Position numbers and translations under genes: made by a program
Source: Bacteroidales bacterium
GTDB lineage: Bacteria > Bacteroidota > Bacteroidia > Bacteroidales > UBA932
Length of the DNA stretch: 64,000 nt
Reading direction: 5' to 3'
NCBI GenBank assembly: GCA_017626555.1
Contig: JAGAIM010000049.1
Coordinates: 1 to 64,000, forward strand
Shown: piece after piece, positions 26,864-37,748 of the stretch
Position numbering within the stretch: position 1 is the stretch's first letter
Layout: every line of letters starts with the position of its first letter
Notes under the pieces: generated by a model
The model's database searches: none
What the model was told of the DNA's origin: nothing
The model's input: the letters and a program-made list of their open reading frames with translations, nothing else

Positions 26864-27753
26864 TGGAAGGAATCAGTGCAAACGATCTTCTTAAGAAGGT
26901 CAGGAAGATAGAGATAAAGACCAGAGCGCTTTCGCATCAGATCTTTGCCGGTGAATACCATTCGGCCTTCAAGGGACGTGGAATGGCGTTCAGCGAGGTG
27001 CGTGAGTATCAGTATGGGGATGATGTGCGTAATATGGACTGGAATGTTACCGCACGTCTCCGTTCTCCGTATGTGAAAGTGTTTGAGGAGGAGAGGGAAC
27101 TGACTGTGGTTCTTCTGGTGGATGTGAGCCGCTCGAGACTTTTCGGTACTGCAGGAACCAGCAGAAAGGATATGCTTGCAGAGATTGCTGCAGTGCTGTC
27201 TTTTTCCGCGATCATCAACAATGATAAGGTCGGAGCCCTGTTCTTCAGCGATAAGGTGGAAAAATTCATACCTCCGAAGAAAGGCCGTAGCCACCTTCTT
27301 CATATAATTCGCGAAATAATCGAATTCGAGCCATCTTCGGACGGCACTGATATTTCTGAGGCATTGCGATATCTGACCAATGCCATAAAGAAGAAATGCA
27401 CTGCTTTCCTGCTGTCTGATATGCTTGATGTGGACAATGATGGCAGCCCGAGATATGAAGAGGCTCTGAAAGTGGCGGTCAACAGGCACGATATATCGGT
27501 GATCGAAGTGTATGATCCGCGTGAAAGGAACATACCGGATGTGGGTCTTGTGCATATCAAGGACTCCGAGACCGGCAAGGCTGCCTGGGTGAACACTTCA
27601 GACAAGAAGATGAGGCTTGCATACGAGCAGTGGTTCCGCAATGTGGAGCAGACTTCCTCGCGTCTATTTATGAAATATAATGTTGACAAGGTCAGTGTGG
27701 CCCTTGATGAGGATTATGTCAAGGCGTTGATGACTTTGTTTAAAAACAGATGA
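26863..27753 (+). CDS. DUF58 protein of the Bat operon
   Basis: A 296-residue cytoplasmic protein containing the DUF58 signature FKGRGMAFSEVREYQYGDDV followed by NMDWNVTARL. A VWA-like fold follows, with a MIDAS-like DVSRSRLFG strand. It is translated from an ATG overlapping the moxR stop. MoxR-DUF58 pairs are a constant feature of Bat loci. The exact activity is unknown. Confidence 0.93.
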   Translation: MEGISANDLLKKVRKIEIKTRALSHQIFAGEYHSAFKGRGMAFSEVREYQYGDDVRNMDWNVTARLRSPYVKVFEEERELTVVLLVDVSRSRLFGTAGTSRKDMLAEIAAVLSFSAIINNDKVGALFFSDKVEKFIPPKKGRSHLLHIIREIIEFEPSSDGTDISEALRYLTNAIKKKCTAFLLSDMLDVDNDGSPRYEEALKVAVNRHDISVIEVYDPRERNIPDVGLVHIKDSETGKAAWVNTSDKKMRLAYEQWFRNVEQTSSRLFMKYNVDKVSVALDEDYVKALMTLFKNR

Positions 27754-28802
27754 TTTATATGCGTAATGCATTGATATGTTTGTTTCTTCTTTTAGGGAGC
27801 ATTGCTCTTTCAGCACAGGAGCCTGATACTTCCGCTTTTGCCGTTCCGGATTCTGTTCTGGTGCCTTCAGGAAGAGTCATTCCTATGAAAGGCGCTTTCC
27901 TGACCCCTTTGCAGGAAAGGAATTCGGTGCTTGTTGCCGATCAGTTGCTCTACGGATTTGAGATCAAGGGAGTTGCTGAAGGAACGCAGTTCGAGTTGCC
28001 GGAATTGCCTGAAAAGCAGGACTACCGGCTTATGTATCTGTCCCCCTGGATGCTTGACACCGTATCTGTGGCAAAGACAAGGAAAGGAGAACCGAAGCGT
28101 CTCGATATCAAGGGAAGCGTGCTGATCACATCATTTGAGGAAGGTCTGTACGAATTGCCTCAGATCGCAGTGAAAAGGATGAGTGCGGATGGAGTTACAG
28201 ATACCCTGGTCTTCGACCCTATGCGTCTGGATGTCAGGACTATGCCTCTAGACACAGCCACATTCGTACCTCACGACATCAAAGGGCAGATCAGATATCC
28301 TGTCACTTTTGCGGAAGTGCTGCCCTGGATAGGCCTTTTCTGGCTTGTGGCAATAGTTGTAATACTTGCTGTGTGCCTGATAATGATGCACAGACGCAGA
28401 AACGATCCGGCATCGGTCCGCAAGGATCCTCCTCATATTGTGGCGCTGCGCAAATTGGACAAATATCGCGGAAATACTCTGTGGGTGCCAGAAAAGCAGA
28501 AGGTTTTTTATTCCGGTGTTACGGATACACTCAGGGAATATATTGCTGACAGATACGGTATCGGTGCAATGGAAATGACCACGGCAGAGATTTTCGACCG
28601 GATGAAAGGAACTGATGTGCCTGAGAAACTTGCCGGAGAAGTCCGGGACCTATTTGACAGGGCAGATTTCGTCAAGTTTGCAAAATTTGTGGCGACAGAC
28701 GAAGACAATGCTTCTGCTCTGCCTGTTGCGGTGCGTTTCGTTACAGAGACATATCAGACTGAAATCGAGGAAGAAAGTGATAATAATGGAGGGAATGAGT
28801 GA
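27750..28802 (+). CDS. Bat-operon single-pass membrane protein of unknown function
   Basis: A 350-residue protein with an N-terminal signal peptide ending near ALSAQ. A periplasmic domain of about 170 residues follows, then one transmembrane helix near 195-215 (LPWIGLFWLVAIVVILAVCL) and a basic cytoplasmic tail that ends in an acidic helix. It overlaps the genes on both sides (ATGA upstream, TGATG downstream). Its constant place between the DUF58 gene and batA in such operons suggests it links the VWA proteins to the envelope. I do not recognise a named domain with confidence. Confidence 0.8.
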   Translation: MIYMRNALICLFLLLGSIALSAQEPDTSAFAVPDSVLVPSGRVIPMKGAFLTPLQERNSVLVADQLLYGFEIKGVAEGTQFELPELPEKQDYRLMYLSPWMLDTVSVAKTRKGEPKRLDIKGSVLITSFEEGLYELPQIAVKRMSADGVTDTLVFDPMRLDVRTMPLDTATFVPHDIKGQIRYPVTFAEVLPWIGLFWLVAIVVILAVCLIMMHRRRNDPASVRKDPPHIVALRKLDKYRGNTLWVPEKQKVFYSGVTDTLREYIADRYGIGAMEMTTAEIFDRMKGTDVPEKLAGEVRDLFDRADFVKFAKFVATDEDNASALPVAVRFVTETYQTEIEEESDNNGGNE

Positions 28803-29788
28803 TGTTTTTTGAATATCCTGGACTTTTGTGGCTTCTTGTGATACCTGCGTTGCTGGTATTGCATTACATATATCTTGAACTGTCGGAGCGTCATCCTCAT
28901 CTGAGAGTTTCATCTTCAGTGCCTTGGATGGCAGGAGGGAAGTCACTAATGGCTGTCATAAGGCATATACCTTTCCTGCTCAGGATTTTTGCGCTGGTTA
29001 TGATAGTGATTGCGATAGCGCGTCCGAGGTCTGCAGAAGAAATGGAACGTATTGATACTGAAGGTATTGATATAATACTTGCAATGGATGTCTCGACTTC
29101 GATGCTGGCTCGTGACCTTACGCCTGACCGTATAAGCGCATCTAAGGACATAGCGATCGAATTCATTTCACAGCGTCCGTCCGACAGGATGGGAATAGTG
29201 GTATTTGCCGGTGAAAGTTTCACCCAGTGTCCTCTGACCACCGACCGTGCCACGCTGATCAATCTGATGAAAGAGGTTCAGACAGATATCATCGAGGACG
29301 GAACAGCCATCGGAAACGGTCTGGCCACTGCTGTCGCGAGAATGAAGGATTCGGATGCCAAGAGCAGGGTTGTGATTCTTCTGACAGATGGTGTCAACAA
29401 CAGAGGAGAAATCTCACCTCAGATGGCGGCAGAGATAGCAAAGACCTACGGTGTGCGCGTTTATACCATTGGAGTGGGCAAGGAGGGAATGGCTCCTTAT
29501 CCGGTTATGACTCCTTGGGGCGTGGAAATCCAGAATGTCAAGGTGGAGATAGATGAAAAACTGCTTTCTGAGATTGCGGAATCGACAGGCGGCCGTTATT
29601 TCAGGGCGACGGATAACACGAAACTGGCCGAGATATACAGCGAGATCAACAAGATGGAAAAAGCACGTACCACTGTTGACAGTTTCCCTGTATATAAGGA
29701 ACTTTTCGGAAAGTATGCATTGATGGCTCTTCTTGCCATACTTCTGGAACTTGTGTTTAACTGGTTTGTGATAAGGAGGTTCGTATGA
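28802..29788 (+). CDS. batA: BatA, VWA-domain aerotolerance protein
   Basis: Inner-membrane protein with a VWA metal-binding domain. Two N-terminal helices (about 8-24 and 50-72) and one C-terminal helix near 310 flank the VWA domain. The MIDAS motif is DVSTSM near residue 97 and a LLTDGVNNRG segment lies further on. A GTG at 28799 precedes the ATG; the ATG at 28802, which overlaps the upstream TGA, is preferred. In Bacteroides, bat genes have been linked to oxygen tolerance. Confidence 0.93.
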   Translation: MFFEYPGLLWLLVIPALLVLHYIYLELSERHPHLRVSSSVPWMAGGKSLMAVIRHIPFLLRIFALVMIVIAIARPRSAEEMERIDTEGIDIILAMDVSTSMLARDLTPDRISASKDIAIEFISQRPSDRMGIVVFAGESFTQCPLTTDRATLINLMKEVQTDIIEDGTAIGNGLATAVARMKDSDAKSRVVILLTDGVNNRGEISPQMAAEIAKTYGVRVYTIGVGKEGMAPYPVMTPWGVEIQNVKVEIDEKLLSEIAESTGGRYFRATDNTKLAEIYSEINKMEKARTTVDSFPVYKELFGKYALMALLAILLELVFNWFVIRRFV

Positions 29789-30789
29789 TAAATTTTGCTC
29801 AGGCTCAATATCTTCTGCTTCTTCTTCTGATACCTTTCTTCTTCCTTATTCAGGCTCTGGTTCTGAAAATGAGGAGAAGACGGATCAGAAAGTTCGGTGA
29901 TGAGGCTTTGGTCAGCAGACTTATGCCGTCTTATTCGAAAGGAAAGACCTGGTTGCGTCTGGTGATGTTTTCGTTTGCCTTCTTTTTCTTTGTCATAGGG
30001 CTTTCAAGACCTCAGATCGGAGCGAAACTCAAGGAACACGAGACAAAGGGAGCAGAAATTATGATAGTGCTCGATGTCTCCAATTCTATGCTTGCCGAGG
30101 ATTATTCCCCAAACAGGCTTGACCGTGCAAAACTGGCTATATCCAGACTTGTGGATAAACTGCGTGACGACCGTATCGGCTTGATAGTATTTGCCGGGAA
30201 CTCTTTCGTCCAACTTCCGATAACTACGGATTATGTTTCCGCTAAGATGTTCCTCAACTCCATCTCTACCGACTCTGTCCCTGTGCAGGGAACGGCCATT
30301 GGTGATGCCATCAATACTGCGTTGAGAAGTTTCAGCGCCCAGAGCGAGAAGAGTCGTGCGATAATAGTCATCACTGATGGAGAAAATCACGAGGACGATC
30401 CGGTTGCGGCCGCTTCCCAGGCAGCGCAGATGGGTGTCAGAGTCTTTACCATTGGAGTGGGCTCGCCGGAAGGAAAGCCTATACCGATGGATGGAGAATT
30501 GTTGAAGGACAAGAACGGAGATATAGTGGTGACGAGGCTGGATGAGTCTGTCCTTCAGGATGTTGCCGGTGCCGGCAATGGCTTGTATGTGCGTGCCGGT
30601 AACAGTGAGTTCGGACTGAATCCGATCATTGACGATATAAGGAAAATGGAAGATGAGAAATACAGTTCCATCGTTTTTGAGGAGTATGACGAGCAGTTTA
30701 TGTATTTCTTTGGTTTTGCTTTGATCTTTTTTGTGATAGAGATGCTGATTGGGGACAGGAAACCCAAAAGGCATCTGTTCAAGAGATGA
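29785..30789 (+). CDS. batB: BatB, VWA-domain aerotolerance protein
   Basis: A paralogue of BatA (334 residues) with the same layout: N-terminal helices, VWA domain with MIDAS motif DVSNSM near residue 95 and VITDGENHEDDP further on, and a C-terminal helix (YFFGFALIFFVIEMLI). Its ATG overlaps the batA stop by 4 bases. The two VWA proteins may form a membrane complex with BatC-E. Confidence 0.93.
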   Translation: MINFAQAQYLLLLLLIPFFFLIQALVLKMRRRRIRKFGDEALVSRLMPSYSKGKTWLRLVMFSFAFFFFVIGLSRPQIGAKLKEHETKGAEIMIVLDVSNSMLAEDYSPNRLDRAKLAISRLVDKLRDDRIGLIVFAGNSFVQLPITTDYVSAKMFLNSISTDSVPVQGTAIGDAINTALRSFSAQSEKSRAIIVITDGENHEDDPVAAASQAAQMGVRVFTIGVGSPEGKPIPMDGELLKDKNGDIVVTRLDESVLQDVAGAGNGLYVRAGNSEFGLNPIIDDIRKMEDEKYSSIVFEEYDEQFMYFFGFALIFFVIEMLIGDRKPKRHLFKR

Positions 30790-30812
30790 TGTAACGGTAA
30801 GAATATTTGATT

Positions 30813-31562
30813 ATGAACAGGTTCATATATATATTGGTGACCGTGGTGCTCTCCTTTGCTGCTGTACAGGCTTATGCCCAGACTGACAAGAAGGATGTGC
30901 GAAGAGGTAACCGTGATTTCAGAAAAGAAGAATACAGAGAAGCGGAGATCGACTATAGGAAGGCGCTGGTGAAGGATTCTCTTTCTGTGGCGGCAAACTA
31001 TAATCTTGCCAACACCTTATACAGGCAGGGAGACTACGCTCAGGCTTTGCAGACGCTGTCCAAGAACAAGGAGGCGGCTGCACTGGATCCATCATCAGCC
31101 GATTATTTCTTCAATCTTGGAGATGCAGCGATTCAGCAGAAAGACTGGCAGACGGCTGTTGATGCATTTGCCCAGTCGCTTATAAGGAATCCTGATGATA
31201 TGGACGCTAAGGAGAACTTCATATATGCAAAGAAGATGCTCCAGAACCAGCAGAACCAACAGAACCAGAATCAGCAGAACCAGGATAATCAGGATCAGAA
31301 TCAGAACCAGGATCAGCAGAATCAGGACAATCAGGATCAGAACCAGGACGATCAGGATAAGAATCAGGATCAGCAGAATCAGGATCAGAACCAGGATGAC
31401 CAGAAGGAGCAGCCTCGACAGGGAGAGCAGCCCAAAATAACACCTCAGGCAGCCCAGCAGATGCTTCAGGCGATCCAGGCAAAGGAAAAGGAGACTCAGG
31501 ATAAGGTAAACAAACAGAAGGCGGAGGCTCTCAAATCAAGACAGAAGGAAAAGAATTGGTAA
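30813..31562 (+). CDS. batC: BatC, secreted TPR protein with an Asn/Gln/Asp repeat tail
   Basis: A periplasmic protein. The signal peptide (MNRFIYILVTVVLSFAAVQA) is followed by TPR units (about 30-135, for example AANYNLANTLYRQGDYAQAL). A low-complexity run then extends from about residue 145 to 195, made of QN, QD and NQDQ steps, and a charged C-terminal helix ends the protein. The open frame begins with a TTG at 30807, but the ATG at 30813 gives a clean signal peptide. The repeat tract is A-rich at the DNA level and prone to length change. Confidence 0.88.
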   Translation: MNRFIYILVTVVLSFAAVQAYAQTDKKDVRRGNRDFRKEEYREAEIDYRKALVKDSLSVAANYNLANTLYRQGDYAQALQTLSKNKEAAALDPSSADYFFNLGDAAIQQKDWQTAVDAFAQSLIRNPDDMDAKENFIYAKKMLQNQQNQQNQNQQNQDNQDQNQNQDQQNQDNQDQNQDDQDKNQDQQNQDQNQDDQKEQPRQGEQPKITPQAAQQMLQAIQAKEKETQDKVNKQKAEALKSRQKEKNW

Positions 31563-31563
31563 T

Positions 31564-34176
31564 ATGAGGAAATTATTTCTAACGCTTGCAGCGGCATTGG
31601 CTGCAATTCTCTCATACGCTCAGACGGAGATACAGGTGCAGGTGCATAATGTCGTAGCCGAGGATGAGCAGTTCAATGTCACATTCATAATTGAAGGCGA
31701 GGGCAAGTCATCAGATTTTGCCTGGACACCGGGTGAGGACTTCCAGTTGCTATGGGGACCTCAGCAGGGACGATCCACAAGCGTCCAGATGATAAACGGA
31801 AAAACTACAAAGTCGGTGCAGACCACATTTTCGTACGTTCTCCGTCCGGTAAAGGCTGGAAAATTCACAATCCCTCGAGCCACGGCAAAGGTTAAGGGCA
31901 AGGAGATATATTCCGAGCCGGTGGGCATAGAGGTGGTTGCAGCGGGTTCTGCTTCATCCCAGTCTTCCCGTAGTTCCTCATCACAACGTCAGGGGAATAC
32001 CCAGAGGCAGCAGGCAAGCGGTACTGTGCAGGATGACGATATATTTCTGACAGTGAATCTGAGCAGAAGCAATGTGGTTGTGGGAGAACCGGTTACCGCA
32101 ACGATCAAATTGTATCAGAGAGTCAATGTAGCCGGTTTTGAAAGTGCAGTATTTCCTACTTTCAATGGCTTCTGGAGTCAGGAGATCGAGGCTCCGACCA
32201 ATATAGAATTTGCTCGCGAGACATACGACGGGCAGATATATAATTCCGCCTTGCTCAGAAAGTTCATACTTATTCCACAGCAGCAGGGGCAGATAAAGAT
32301 AGATCCGGCAGAACTTGTGTGTCTTGTGAATGTCAGAGTGTCTTCTGGTGGTGCCAGCATATTCGACGGCTTTTTTGACGATTACAGGACTGTCAGGAAA
32401 AAAGTTGCTTCCAAGCCTCTGACTGTCAATGTTTCTCCTCTTCCTGCGGGTGCACCTGCCTCATTCGGTGGAGGTGTCGGAGAATTCAGGATTTCTGCGG
32501 AACTAAGCAGGGATTCACTCAAGACCCACGAGGCCGCGTCACTGGTGGTGACAGTCAGCGGACGTGGAAATGTATCCCTTCTGGAGGCTCCGAAAGTGTC
32601 TTTCCCACCGGATATGGAGGTATATGATACAAAGATTTCGGACAGAATTGACAGAGGAGGACTTTCAGGAAGCAAGGTATATGAATATCCTTTCATACCA
32701 AGAAGTTACGGTGATTTCGTGATTCCTCCGATTAAATATTCTTACTATGATGTCGAAAAGAAGCAGTATGTGACTCTGGAAACTCCTTCAGTGCCTGTCA
32801 TTGTCGAACGTGGCAATGAATCGGAAAGCGTTGTGACTGTACCGGGAGGTGTTATGCCAAAGGATGTGAAGAATCTTGGAAGTGACATCAGGTTCATAAA
32901 TACAAAGGAGCCAGGACTGGTGCCAGAAGGCAGATATCTTGTTGGATCTGCGCTGTTCTGGATCATCATCGTTCTTCTAGTGGCGGCGTCTGTTGTATGT
33001 TGGGCAGTTTTGCGTCGTCTGGCAGTGCGGAAGGCAGATGTTGTAGGAACAAAGAACCGTAAGGCTGTGAAGATGGCGTTGAAGAGGCTTCATCTGGCAA
33101 ATACCTTCCTCAAGCAGAATCTTTATACTGCGTTCTATGAGGAATTGCATAAGGCTTTGCTCGGATTCATATCCGACAAATTGAACATAAGCGTTGCGGA
33201 ACTCTCACGTGAGCGCATATCCGAGGCATTGAAGGCCGGAAATGTTGAGGAAAGATATATTGACACATTCATCGGAATACTGGATGCCTGTGAGTTTGCG
33301 AGATATGCTCCTGCTTCCGGTCACGAGGCAATGGCTGCTCATTATGAGAAAGCAGTCGAGGTCATCTCTTCAATCGATTCTGAAATGAAATCTGGAAAAC
33401 CATCCCCAAGGGGAGCCGTAGTCGCTCTTCTTATGCTTGTATCATTGCCTTTTGCAGCAGAGGCTGAGCCTAAGGATTATGTCGATTCTTTGTGGAATGC
33501 GGCTAATCAGGCGTATTCCGAAGGCCGCTGGTCGGATGCATTGGAAGGATATGGGCTGATCTCAGGAATGGGACTGGAGTCGGCATCATTATATTGCAAC
33601 ACGGGTGATGCTTATTTCAAAGATGGCAATGTTGCCAAGGCTATACTTTATTATGAAAAGGCTCTGAAACTGGATCCTTCATATTCTGATGCAAGGTTCA
33701 ATCTGGAACTCCTCAACAGCGGAATACAGGACAGGATCGACCCGGTGCCGGAGTTTGTTCTGAAAGCGTGGATCCGAGACCTTTGCTATATGATGGATTC
33801 CGATGCTTGGGCTGTATGCTTTCTGGTGTTCCTGGCACTGACTCTTGCTATGACTCTGCTGTTCATACTTGCACCTCGTGCAGGGGGACGAAGGGCGGGC
33901 TTCTTCACCGGACTGGTAATGCTGGTTTTTGCTGTATTTTCGCTGACGTTCTCGATATGGCAGAAAAGAGACAGTATGAAGGCAGATGATGCTGTTGTTA
34001 TGCGTCCTGTCACCTCTGTCAGGAGTTCTCCGTCATCTGAATCTTCAACAGACCTTTTCATCCTTCACGAAGGTACGAAGGTCAGGATCATAGATGCAGT
34101 CGGACAGTGGAACAATATAGAACTTGCTGACGGACGTCAGGGCTGGATCCCTTCGTCAGACATTGAGATTATATAG
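31564..34176 (+). CDS. BatD-BatE fusion protein
   Basis: An 870-residue protein combining two proteins usually encoded separately. Residues 1-480 are BatD-like: a signal peptide (ending AILSYAQ), Ig-like beta domains with a SYVLRPVKAGKFTIP motif, and a transmembrane helix near 460-480. A cytoplasmic linker to about 615 leads into a second hydrophobic, signal-like segment (GAVVALLMLVSLPFAAEAEP). A BatE-like part follows: TPR units (about 640-730, ILYYEKALKLDPSYSDARF), two transmembrane helices near 745-800 and a C-terminal SH3-like domain (RQGWIPSSDIEII). The reading frame is continuous through the junction. It starts 1 base after the batC stop. Confidence 0.9.
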   Translation: MRKLFLTLAAALAAILSYAQTEIQVQVHNVVAEDEQFNVTFIIEGEGKSSDFAWTPGEDFQLLWGPQQGRSTSVQMINGKTTKSVQTTFSYVLRPVKAGKFTIPRATAKVKGKEIYSEPVGIEVVAAGSASSQSSRSSSSQRQGNTQRQQASGTVQDDDIFLTVNLSRSNVVVGEPVTATIKLYQRVNVAGFESAVFPTFNGFWSQEIEAPTNIEFARETYDGQIYNSALLRKFILIPQQQGQIKIDPAELVCLVNVRVSSGGASIFDGFFDDYRTVRKKVASKPLTVNVSPLPAGAPASFGGGVGEFRISAELSRDSLKTHEAASLVVTVSGRGNVSLLEAPKVSFPPDMEVYDTKISDRIDRGGLSGSKVYEYPFIPRSYGDFVIPPIKYSYYDVEKKQYVTLETPSVPVIVERGNESESVVTVPGGVMPKDVKNLGSDIRFINTKEPGLVPEGRYLVGSALFWIIIVLLVAASVVCWAVLRRLAVRKADVVGTKNRKAVKMALKRLHLANTFLKQNLYTAFYEELHKALLGFISDKLNISVAELSRERISEALKAGNVEERYIDTFIGILDACEFARYAPASGHEAMAAHYEKAVEVISSIDSEMKSGKPSPRGAVVALLMLVSLPFAAEAEPKDYVDSLWNAANQAYSEGRWSDALEGYGLISGMGLESASLYCNTGDAYFKDGNVAKAILYYEKALKLDPSYSDARFNLELLNSGIQDRIDPVPEFVLKAWIRDLCYMMDSDAWAVCFLVFLALTLAMTLLFILAPRAGGRRAGFFTGLVMLVFAVFSLTFSIWQKRDSMKADDAVVMRPVTSVRSSPSSESSTDLFILHEGTKVRIIDAVGQWNNIELADGRQGWIPSSDIEII

Positions 34177-34195
34177 ATAAGTCCTTAAAACCTGA

Positions 34196-37372
<3,177 letters not shown>

Positions 37373-37418
37373 CGCTAAGTGCATATCCTAATGTCTTGGT
37401 ACATAGGTGCTTATGCTG

Positions 37419-37449
37419 TCTGCGTGCTCCCCAATGGGGAGCACGCAGA
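37419..37449. terminator. Hairpin downstream of the beta-galactosidase gene
   Basis: A perfect 14-base stem, TCTGCGTGCTCCCC with its complement, around a 3-base loop, 47 bases after the stop codon. There is no T-run, so termination is probable but not certain. Confidence 0.6.
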
Positions 37450-37525
37450 TGCTGTAATGCGCTATCGCTCAGGGAGTTAGTGTATGTCTGAGCCTGGTGC
37501 TGGTGGCTGCGGAAGTACCATCCCA

Positions 37526-37557
37526 TTTGGAATTCTTCTATCAAGTTGATATATTTG
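37526..37557 (+). promoter_or_regulatory. Promoter of the peptide 1 / M64 peptidase operon
   Basis: TTTG at 37526-37529 and TATATTTG at 37550-37557 are separated by 20 bases, a near-perfect Bacteroidota vegetative promoter. The first start codon downstream is that of the 48-residue peptide, 38 bases away. Confidence 0.75.
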
Positions 37558-37595
37558 TGAGTCATTACATAATTGATAATCAAACATCTGCAGAT

Positions 37596-37742
37596 ATGAA
37601 GAAAATTATTACCGGAATGAACCAATACGAAAGTCCGGAAATTGTCCTGGAGGCAATTGAAAATGAGGGCTTCCTTTGCGCAAGCGGAAGCCACGAATCT
37701 CTGACTGAAGATGATAGTTGGGGTGAACTTTTGGAGGACTAG
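37596..37742 (+). CDS. Short acidic Cys peptide, copy 1
   Basis: A 48-residue peptide starting MKKIITGMNQYESPEIVLEA and ending in the acidic DDSWGELLED. It shares the pattern YE[ST]P - about 14 residues - EG[FVM]LC[AE]S, with a single Cys, and an acidic Trp-containing tail with the peptides at 53270 and 56327. There is no signal peptide or hydrophobic helix. The open frame extends upstream to 37497, but the promoter at 37526-37557 lies inside that extension, so the ATG at 37596 is chosen. It ends 6 bases before the M64 lipoprotein gene. Function unknown. It could be a secreted signal, a precursor peptide or a leader peptide that tunes the downstream gene. Confidence 0.75.
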   Translation: MKKIITGMNQYESPEIVLEAIENEGFLCASGSHESLTEDDSWGELLED

Positions 37743-37748
37743 ATTATT

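Noticed and set aside
37497-37595. N-terminal extension of peptide 1 to 81 residues
   Set aside because: It overlaps a consensus promoter at 37526-37557, and the other two peptides have no such extension.
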